Positions 6,866 through 12,356 of a DNA stretch of 23,860 nt are shown here, piece after piece. The translations under genes and the position numbers were made by a program. Source of the stretch: an uncultured Collinsella sp. Lineage in GTDB: Bacteria > Actinomycetota > Coriobacteriia > Coriobacteriales > Coriobacteriaceae. The notes under the pieces are model-generated. The model was given only the letters and a program-made list of their open reading frames with translations. It ran no database searches and had not been told where the DNA came from. Position 1 is the stretch's first letter; each line of letters opens with the position of its first letter. The stretch is from NCBI GenBank assembly GCA_900542165.1, contig UQMM01000030.1, positions 1 through 23,860 on the forward strand, read 5' to 3'.

Positions 6866-9127
6866 TTACGCTTTCTTGGTAGGAGCCTTAACAGCAGCTG
6901 TCTTAGCCTTGGAGGCAGCCTTTTTGGTGGCCGCCTTCTTAGCCGTGGTGGATTTGATCGAAGCCTTGGTTGCGGGCTTGGCAGCCTTCGCCTTAGCCGG
7001 ATCCTTCTTAGCAGCCGCGGTCTTGGGCTTCACCGACGACGTGCGCTTACGCGTCGTCTCCTTGGGCTCCTCGACCACGGGCGGCTTATAGCTGCTGGGA
7101 CCGCGGCGCTTAAGTACCACGCCTGCCAGACCGGGCACCTTCATCTCAATGGAGTCCATCTGCCCGTTCCAAGGATAGGGCTCGCTCGAGCAGGTGTAGG
7201 GCTCCTCACCGGCGTATCCGCTGCCACCGAACTCGGGACGGTCAGAATCAAAGATGACCTCCCAGTCACCCTCGCGCGGCACGCCCACGCGGAAGCTCTC
7301 GTAGCTCGCCGGGTCAAAGTTGATCAGGATCACCAAGTCGTCATCGACGTCCTCGCCCTGGCGCACAAAGCTCACGATGGACTGCTTGGAGTTGTCCGCG
7401 TCGATCCAGGTAAAGCCGTCGTCGGTGTAGCCGCGCTCGTACAGGGCGGGCTCGGCGGTGTACAGGTGGTTGAGCGCCTTGATAAACGCCTGATGACGCC
7501 TGTGGGTCTCGTACTCCTCGGTCAGGAACCACTGGATGGACTCGTAGTAGCGCCACTCAATAAACTGGCCGATCTCGTTGCCCATAAAGTTGAGCTTGGC
7601 ACCGGGGTGCGTCATCTGGTAGAAAGCCAGCGTGCGCAGGCCGGCAAACTGGCGCCACCAGTCACCCGGCATGCGGCCGATCAGCGAGCACTTGCCGTGC
7701 ACGACCTCGTCGTGGCTCAGCGGGCAAATAAAGTTCTCGGTAAAGGCGTACATGATGGAGAACGTGAGCAGCCCGTGGTTGCCGGGGCGCCACGGAAAAT
7801 CGGTCTGCATGTAGTGCAGGGTGTCGTTCATCCAGCCCATGTCCCACTTGTAGTGGAAGCCCAGGCCGCCGTCCTGCGGCGGATAGGTCACGAGCGGCCA
7901 CGCGGTGGACTCCTCGGCCATCATCATCACGTCGGGGTAGTGCGCCTCCACGGCGCAGTTGACCTGGCGGATAAACGCGCTGGCGTCCAGGTCCTCCTCG
8001 GTACCGTACTTGTTGAACTTCTTTTGGCCCGGATCGTCAATGCCAAAGTTGAGGTACAGCATGCTGGACACGCCATCCATGCGAATGCCGTCAACGTGGA
8101 AGTTCTCGAGCCAATACAGCACGTTGGAGACCAGGAAGGAGCGGACCTCGCCGCGGGCGAAGTCAAACTTGTGCGTGCCCCAGTTGGGGTGAATCTCGTG
8201 CTCAAACAGCATGTGGCCGTTAAAGGTGGCAAGGCCATGGGAGTCGGCGCAAAAACCGCCGGGCACCCAGTCCATGATCACGCCAATGCCCGCCTCGTGG
8301 CAGGCATCGATAAAGTGCATGAGCTGCTGCGGGTTGCCATAGCGCGACGTGGCGGCGTAATAGCCGGTCGTCTGGTAGCCCCAGGAGCCATCGAAGGGAT
8401 GTTCCATAAGCGGCATGACCTCGATATGCGTGTAGCCCATGTCGCGCACGTAGTCCACGAGCTCGACCGACAGGTCGTCGTAGGTATAGAACTCGCCGCG
8501 CTGCGCGGGGAAGGGGTCCATGGGACCGGGGTAGTTGCCGTACTCGTCCGGCTCGCCCTGCGGCGCGTCGCCGTGGCGCTTCCACGAGCCAATATGCACC
8601 TCGTAGATGTTGAGCGGCTGCGACATGTGGTTGTGGCCGGCGCGGCGCTTGAGCCACGCGGCGTCGTTCCACTTGTAGCCATCCAGGGTCCACAGCACGC
8701 TCGCCGTTCCCGGAGGGCACTCGGCCTTAAAGGCGTATGGATCGGCCTTGTAGAGCTTTTCGCCCTCGTTGGTTTCGATGAGGTATTTATAGAGCTGGCC
8801 CTGCTCGGCGCTAGGAATAAAGCCTTCCCAAATAGAGCTCGTATGCACGGGCACCAGCGGGTTGGCCTGTTCGTCCCAATTGTTGAATTCACCGATAACG
8901 TGGACGCTCTTAACGTCGGGCGCCCAAACGCAAAAACGCCAGCCGCGCGTACGCTGCTGCGTGTCGGGATGCGCGCCCATCTTTTCCCAGCTGCGCTCCC
9001 ACGTACCGATGCCAAACAGATAGACATCGTCCTTGGTGAGCTCCGGTGCGTGCGGGGCGGCTTTACGGGTAGCGGGCTTTTTAGTTGCTGGCTTTAGCTT
9101 TGTATCGCTCACGTTTGATCCCATCAT
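6866..9127 (-). CDS. glgB: 1,4-alpha-glucan branching enzyme GlgB with basic N- and C-terminal extensions
   Basis: GH13 branching enzyme that cuts alpha-1,4 chains and rejoins them as alpha-1,6 branches. From the ATG at 9127 it has 753 residues. Order: a basic N-terminal stretch (KLKPATKKPATRKAAP), a CBM48-like domain (GWRFCVWAPDVKSVHVIGEFNNW), then the catalytic barrel with MDWVPGGF, VDGIRMDGVSSM (nucleophile Asp about 351), AEEST (acid/base Glu region about 404) and LSHDEVVHGK (Asp about 473). The last 72 residues (about 682-753) are low complexity with roughly 20 Lys and 19 Ala and almost no acidic residues. No strong ribosome site precedes the ATGATG pair at 9127/9124. GTG at 9112 is another candidate, and the frame is open to 9247, but that extra stretch looks non-coding. 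First gene of the operon. Confidence 0.93.
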   Translation of the reverse strand: MMGSNVSDTKLKPATKKPATRKAAPHAPELTKDDVYLFGIGTWERSWEKMGAHPDTQQRTRGWRFCVWAPDVKSVHVIGEFNNWDEQANPLVPVHTSSIWEGFIPSAEQGQLYKYLIETNEGEKLYKADPYAFKAECPPGTASVLWTLDGYKWNDAAWLKRRAGHNHMSQPLNIYEVHIGSWKRHGDAPQGEPDEYGNYPGPMDPFPAQRGEFYTYDDLSVELVDYVRDMGYTHIEVMPLMEHPFDGSWGYQTTGYYAATSRYGNPQQLMHFIDACHEAGIGVIMDWVPGGFCADSHGLATFNGHMLFEHEIHPNWGTHKFDFARGEVRSFLVSNVLYWLENFHVDGIRMDGVSSMLYLNFGIDDPGQKKFNKYGTEEDLDASAFIRQVNCAVEAHYPDVMMMAEESTAWPLVTYPPQDGGLGFHYKWDMGWMNDTLHYMQTDFPWRPGNHGLLTFSIMYAFTENFICPLSHDEVVHGKCSLIGRMPGDWWRQFAGLRTLAFYQMTHPGAKLNFMGNEIGQFIEWRYYESIQWFLTEEYETHRRHQAFIKALNHLYTAEPALYERGYTDDGFTWIDADNSKQSIVSFVRQGEDVDDDLVILINFDPASYESFRVGVPREGDWEVIFDSDRPEFGGSGYAGEEPYTCSSEPYPWNGQMDSIEMKVPGLAGVVLKRRGPSSYKPPVVEEPKETTRKRTSSVKPKTAAAKKDPAKAKAAKPATKASIKSTTAKKAATKKAASKAKTAAVKAPTKKA

Positions 9128-9212
9128 GACGCGGCAGCGTGTTGCCTTGGTGACTAGATGCGAAAGGTCCAAGGCTGCACGAATCGAAGGGACGGCGACG
9201 TTTCGGTGATTC

Positions 9213-9238
9213 GTTCCACCTCGCGTGCTCGGTGGAAC
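9213..9238 (-). repeat. Hairpin/inverted repeat in glgB leader
   Basis: GTTCCACC (9213-9220) and GGTGGAAC (9231-9238), a perfect 8-base inverted repeat with a 10-base spacer, about 85 bases upstream of the glgB start. It lies just downstream of the candidate minus-strand promoter, so it would be near the 5' end of the glg mRNA. It could be an operator or a 5' stability hairpin. Confidence 0.55.
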
Positions 9239-9252
9239 TTTCGGCAAAAACT

Positions 9253-9282
9253 ACGATAACACCTGTACGTTAGTTTTATGAA
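9253..9282 (-). promoter_or_regulatory. Candidate glg operon promoter
   Basis: On the minus strand TTCATA (9282-9277), an 18-base spacer, then TATCGT (9258-9253) with an upstream TG giving an extended -10. The -35 matches the sigma-70-type consensus at only four of six positions, so this is tentative. It is the best candidate I see upstream of glgB. Confidence 0.35.
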
Positions 9283-9311
9283 CGAAAGCGGATTTGCGGG
9301 GGCGTTTAATC

Positions 9312-9435
9312 GGTAAGCGACATGTTTATACCACTGGCAGAATTGCCGTGGTAAAACTCTTGACAGTTTTACCAATTTGGGTTTCAAAATTGTTTGTTTG
9401 ACGTTGGGTAAAACGTTTTTAGCAGGATGTTTACC
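9312..9435. promoter_or_regulatory. Array of GGTAAAAC-type half-sites in divergent intergenic region
   Basis: Half-sites read GGTAA (9312), GGTAAAAC (9350-9357), GTTTTACC (9366-9373), GGTAAAAC (9407-9414) and GTTTACC (9429-9435). The 9350/9366 pair is a perfect inverted repeat whose 8-base spacer contains a perfect -35 hexamer TTGACA (9360-9365). A further inverted repeat, TACCAC...GTGGTA (9329-9353), overlaps the first. The likely -10 for this TTGACA is weak (TTCAAA at 9383). The arrangement fits operators of a repressor controlling the HAD gene and perhaps the divergent glg operon. The repressor is not in the window. Confidence 0.55.
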
Positions 9436-9458
9436 ATTTGATATCGAAAGGTTCGTTT

Positions 9459-10148
9459 ATGTCCCATACCGCCGCTCCCCAGGTTGCTTTTATTTTCGAT
9501 TGCGACGGCACGCTGGTTAATAGCACCCCCGTTTGGGCTTATGCTCAGCCAGAGTTATTGCACCGCCACGGGATTGACGTGACGGTCGACGATTTTGCCC
9601 AGTTTGAGCATTTGTCGCTCGAGGACGAGTGCCAGGCCTACCACGACACGTGGGGCATTGGCGCGAACGGCGAGGAGCTGTATCGCGAGCTGAGTGAGAT
9701 TTTGATTGATGGGTACTCCAAGGTGCCGCCGCGCGAGGGGCTCCTGGCATTTTTGAAGCAGGCGCAGGAGGCCGGTATTGCCATGTGCGTTGCCACGTCC
9801 ACGCCGGCCGAGCTGGTGCAGTCTGCGCTTGCGGGAGCCGAGCTCGACGCTTACATGGAGTTTGTGACCACCACGGGCGAGGCAGGACGCTCCAAGCAGT
9901 TCCCGGATGTGTATGAACTTGCGCTGCGCCGTCTGGAGGAGCGCCACGGGCACAAGTTCGAACGCTCATGGGTGTTTGAGGACGCTGTCTTTGGCCTAAA
10001 GAGCTCTGGCACCGCAGGCTTTAAGCGCGTGGGCATCTATGACCCGCACGGCCGCATGAAGCGCGACGATGTGCGTTCCAACTGCGATATCTTTATCGAC
10101 AGCTATGAAGAGCTGGACCTTGACCGTGTGCTTTCGTTTGAGGGATAG
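9459..10148 (+). CDS. HAD superfamily (beta-phosphoglucomutase-like) hydrolase
   Basis: 229 residues. Motif I FDCDGTLVNS has the nucleophile Asp14 and Asp16. A helical cap follows (roughly residues 20-85). Motif II is VATSTP, a lysine lies in the SKQFPDVY segment, and motif IV is FEDAVFGLKSS, as in HAD subfamily IA phosphatases and beta-phosphoglucomutases. The substrate is unknown; divergence from the glycogen operon makes a sugar phosphate plausible. ATG at 9459 is chosen because AAAGG lies 7 bases upstream; a TTG at 9438 in the same frame is less likely. It is followed after 9 bases by thiN, suggesting a two-gene operon. Confidence 0.85.
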   Translation: MSHTAAPQVAFIFDCDGTLVNSTPVWAYAQPELLHRHGIDVTVDDFAQFEHLSLEDECQAYHDTWGIGANGEELYRELSEILIDGYSKVPPREGLLAFLKQAQEAGIAMCVATSTPAELVQSALAGAELDAYMEFVTTTGEAGRSKQFPDVYELALRRLEERHGHKFERSWVFEDAVFGLKSSGTAGFKRVGIYDPHGRMKRDDVRSNCDIFIDSYEELDLDRVLSFEG

Positions 10149-10157
10149 GCGAGGACT

Positions 10158-10796
10158 GTGGCTTGCAAGGTACTAGTGGTATGCGGCTCGCCCGTGGTGG
10201 CGAGCGCGGATCTGTTGCGTAGGCTAGCAGGGGAGTGCGACCACATTGTCACCGTGGACCGCGGTCTCGATGCGCTGCTGGCCGCGGGACTGGGCTGCGA
10301 TGTATATGTAGGGGACGCCGACACGGTAAGCGATAAGGGTCGAGCGCTAGTCGATGCCGCCGAAGCCTTTGAAGTAGAGCGCCACGACCCGTACAAGGAC
10401 TATACCGATCTGGCGCTGGCGCTCGATTCCGTCCGCCGTCGCTGGCCGGGTGCCGAAGTGGTTGCGACCTGCGCCACCGGCGGCCGCCCGGATATGGCGC
10501 TAAGCGTCCTAGGCCTACTAGCTAACTACAAAGACGCCCCTGTATGGATTGCCGAGGACGAGACCACGGCCCGCATTTTGCACGAAGGCGAATCCTGGAC
10601 CATCGAAGGCGCCGAGGGCAAGACGTTCTCCATCATCGCTATTGCCCCCAACACCGAGGTAAGCGAACACGGTCTAGAGTGGGAGCTACACCACGCCCCA
10701 CTAGGCTTGTTAGCCGACACAGGCATCAGCAACGTCGTCAGGTCAACAGCCACGATTCAAGTCCACACCGGCACCGCCATCGCTTACCTATATTAA
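10158..10796 (+). CDS. thiN: Thiamine pyrophosphokinase
   Basis: 212 residues, converting thiamine to thiamine diphosphate with ATP. Family motifs are in the right order: VDRG at 33-36, GDAD at 52-55 (canonical GDFDS, here followed by Thr), HDPYKDYTDLALAL with KDxTD at 80-84, and GGRPD at 108-112. The C-terminal domain ends with VHTGTAIAY, typical of the thiamine-binding sandwich. The start is GTG at 10158 with GAGG closely upstream. It lies 9 bases after the HAD gene. Without a TPP riboswitch or transporter nearby, it probably salvages thiamine taken up elsewhere. Confidence 0.9.
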   Translation: MACKVLVVCGSPVVASADLLRRLAGECDHIVTVDRGLDALLAAGLGCDVYVGDADTVSDKGRALVDAAEAFEVERHDPYKDYTDLALALDSVRRRWPGAEVVATCATGGRPDMALSVLGLLANYKDAPVWIAEDETTARILHEGESWTIEGAEGKTFSIIAIAPNTEVSEHGLEWELHHAPLGLLADTGISNVVRSTATIQVHTGTAIAYLY

Positions 10797-10836
10797 TAGG
10801 TATCAATAGGCATTTAGAATCTGACCAAAAAAGTCC

Positions 10837-10865
10837 TTGCACGCCGCGTCAACTTCCCCTATAGT
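10837..10865 (+). promoter_or_regulatory. Promoter of tRNA-Ala
   Basis: TTGCAC (10837-10842), exactly 17 bases, then TATAGT (10860-10865): a near-consensus housekeeping sigma promoter. Transcription would start near 10872, a few bases upstream of the mature tRNA 5' end at 10879. Confidence 0.85.
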
Positions 10866-10878
10866 ATTTCCTCGTCAC

Positions 10879-10951
10879 GGGGGCGTAGCTCAGCTGGGAG
10901 AGCGCTTGACTGGCAGTCAAGAGGTCAGGGGTTCGATCCCCCTCGTCTCCA
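10879..10951 (+). tRNA. tRNA-Ala (anticodon GGC)
   Basis: A 73-base cloverleaf. The acceptor stem GGGGGCG pairs with CGTCTCC including the G3:U70 pair that is the alanine identity element. The D arm is GCTC/GAGC, the anticodon arm CTTGA-CTGGCAG-TCAAG gives anticodon GGC, and the T arm is AGGGG-TTCGATC-CCCCT with discriminator A. The bases after the discriminator are CCT, so the full CCA end is not encoded. Confidence 0.97.
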
Positions 10952-10966
10952 CCTTCGTGAATGCTA

Positions 10967-10995
10967 AGGCCTCCGGAATTCCGGAGGCCTTTTTT
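10967..10995 (+). terminator. Intrinsic terminator after tRNA-Ala
   Basis: Perfect inverted repeat AGGCCTCCGG (10967-10976) / CCGGAGGCCT (10981-10990) with a 4-base AATT loop, running straight into a T-run. A classical Rho-independent terminator 15 bases after the tRNA. Confidence 0.93.
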
Positions 10996-11408
10996 CATGC
11001 AAATATGCCTCGCGCCACAAACCCAATCCACACCAACAAAAAGTTGCACAATTGATTTCCAATCTCTGTACATACTTTGTTAGTCAAGCGCAATTACCAG
11101 TGCAGCTCGCTGCTCCATTTAGGCTTCAGGAACGCTCCCAATTATTGCCAGTACCTCAATAACCTGCATCAATGTGAACAACATCCCAAAACAACCCCCT
11201 TGAACACGCTAAATGAACGATATGTTGTCCACCACAAGCCAAATCAGTTTCGCTACCAGTTTGTGCTAGGATACCTAACGTTACATGAGTTCAACTGTGC
11301 TCGCGGCTCCAGCAAGCCATGAAGCGCAGGGTCGATCAGCATCCGGCCGTAACGGCGGTGCCAGAAACACCACGAGCTCCAATAAAGAAGTCATGCGACT
11401 TTGTTTTT

Positions 11409-11438
11409 TTGCATCGAATTAATTCGTAGGTGTAAATA
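11409..11438 (+). promoter_or_regulatory. Possible loaP-operon promoter with palindromic spacer
   Basis: TTGCAT (11409-11414), 18 bases, TAAATA (11433-11438). The perfect 12-base palindrome CGAATTAATTCG (11415-11426) begins directly after the -35. If real, transcription starts near 11445 and leaves a leader of about 285 bases containing both hairpins. The -10 is acceptable but not strong. Confidence 0.35.
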
Positions 11439-11528
11439 GCTATTGTTTGCATGCTAAAGCGTAGCAGTACTGCAGCTGTTTGCGTGCGTTCCAGTTTTGT
11501 ACCCGCTTGACTGGGCCGCACGCAGCCA

Positions 11529-11572
11529 GCTGGAGACGCGTTCATTTTGCGATACACGTCCGCGTCTCTAGC
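11529..11572 (+). repeat. 12-pair inverted repeat in loaP leader
   Basis: GCTGGAGACGCG (11529-11540) pairs with CGCGTCTCTAGC (11561-11572). As RNA this is 12 continuous pairs with a single G.U and a 20-base loop. There is no T-run after it, so it is not an ordinary terminator. Confidence 0.7.
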
Positions 11573-11629
11573 AACTGCACTAATACATACCGTTCACGGT
11601 GAGGCAGAGCCACGTGCTTGTCTAACTGG

Positions 11630-11700
11630 GCTCAGGGTTTGAATATGGAGCGCCTTCGCGCACAAGCGCCCTGGCGAAGCCATACCCAAACCCCCTGAGC
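11630..11700 (+). promoter_or_regulatory. Long imperfect stem-loop immediately upstream of loaP
   Basis: The 71 bases fold into about 23 pairs: GCTCAGGG (11630-11637) with CCCTGAGC (11693-11700), TTTG (11638-11641) with CAAA (11687-11690), TATGG (11644-11648) with CCATA (11680-11684), and CTTCGC (11654-11659) with GCGAAG (11674-11679). There is a 2-base bulge, a 2x2 internal loop and a 5-base left bulge. No T-run follows. The loaP ribosome site starts about 20 bases downstream. Candidate leader RNA element for LoaP-type antitermination or autoregulation; the role is inference. Confidence 0.7.
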
Positions 11701-11731
11701 CACACGTAAGACAGCAAGGGAGGTGGTGCTC

Positions 11732-12277
11732 ATGTGGTATGTGATCCAGGTCATTAACGGTCGCGAAGATGTAATGCGCGATCGCATCGAGCGTGTAGTG
11801 CCGGCGAGCGCCATGCAGGAGCTCTTTTATCCCCAATTTCAAACCGAGATCAAAGTTCACGGCGAATGGGTCAATACGACAAAGCCGCTCTTTCCCGGTT
11901 ATCTTATCTGCGATACGGCAGATCCCCGCACCGTGCAACAGTATCTGCTACGTATGGACGACTTTGCCCGGGTCCTTTCCCAGGACGGTCAGTTTGTACC
12001 GCTGGCAAAAGAAGAGGTTCAGCTTATTGGCGGCTTTACGCATAGGGGAGACCGCGTAGTGCCCATGAGCGAGGCCTTAAAAGACGGCGACCAGGTCGTA
12101 GTGACGGCAGGTCCGCTGCTGGGCCACGAAGGCCTCATCAAAACCATTAACAGACGCAAGAGCACTGCTTATTTGGAGCTCGATCTGTGCGGCCGGCGCG
12201 TAACCACCCGTGTCGGCCTTGCGGTGCTTTCTGCCGAGCAGCGCGTCATGCGCAATCTTAAAAAGGCGATCGCCTAG
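11732..12277 (+). CDS. loaP: LoaP-type NusG paralogue (processive antiterminator)
   Basis: 181 residues. An N-terminal NGN domain starts MWYVIQVINGRED and contains the KPLFPGYLICD segment typical of NusG-family proteins. A C-terminal KOW domain follows (about residues 117-165) with GDQVVVTAGPLLGHEGLIKTINRRKSTAYLELDL. It is shorter than housekeeping NusG and heads a long polysaccharide operon, as LoaP and other specialised NusG paralogues do. LoaP homologues are known to promote read-through of long biosynthetic operons by acting on RNA polymerase with a leader RNA hairpin. ATG at 11732 is chosen because GGGAGG lies 8 bases upstream; a GTG three codons earlier is less likely. Confidence 0.85.
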   Translation: MWYVIQVINGREDVMRDRIERVVPASAMQELFYPQFQTEIKVHGEWVNTTKPLFPGYLICDTADPRTVQQYLLRMDDFARVLSQDGQFVPLAKEEVQLIGGFTHRGDRVVPMSEALKDGDQVVVTAGPLLGHEGLIKTINRRKSTAYLELDLCGRRVTTRVGLAVLSAEQRVMRNLKKAIA

Positions 12278-12304
12278 CTGCGGGCGGCTGCTTAAAGGAG
12301 CAAA

Positions 12305-12334
12305 GGGGATCCCCGGGCCGGGGATAACGGGATC
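12305..12334 (+). repeat. Overlapping alternative hairpins between loaP and dehydratase gene
   Basis: The segment 12305-12334 has three competing pairings: GGGGATCCCC self-complementary (12305-12314), ATCCCC (12309-12314) with GGGGAT (12320-12325), and GATCCC (12308-12313) with GGGATC (12329-12334). It lies about 30-50 bases upstream of the next start. It could be a second antitermination site, an attenuator or a translation-control structure. Confidence 0.5.
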
Positions 12335-12356
12335 AACAGGGAAGAGAAGAAGAGTT

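Larger units (their letters stand above)
10996..11731. other. Gene-free leader region of polysaccharide locus
   Basis: About 735 bases with no open frame that looks coding: the short open frames on both strands lack ribosome sites and recognisable products. The stretch is visibly more AT-rich than the housekeeping genes to its left. It contains a 12-base palindrome overlapping a possible promoter (11409-11438), a 12-pair inverted repeat (11529-11572) and a long stem-loop (11630-11700) just before loaP. No direct repeat of the tRNA 3' end was seen. Confidence 0.6.

Noticed and set aside
6851..9097. Long plus-strand open frame opposite glgB
   Set aside because: Shadow of glgB with no recognisable domain and no ribosome site.
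10786..10801. Inverted repeat ACCTAT/ATAGGT at the end of thiN considered as a terminator
   Set aside because: Only six AT-rich pairs, overlaps the stop codon and has no T-run.
11077..11322. Possible 81-residue gene in the leader region
   Set aside because: No ribosome site, no motif, unusual composition and no neighbouring support; more likely non-coding.
10931..11731. Search for an attachment-site repeat of the tRNA-Ala 3' end
   Set aside because: No convincing second copy of the T-arm or acceptor sequence was found downstream, and no integrase gene is present.
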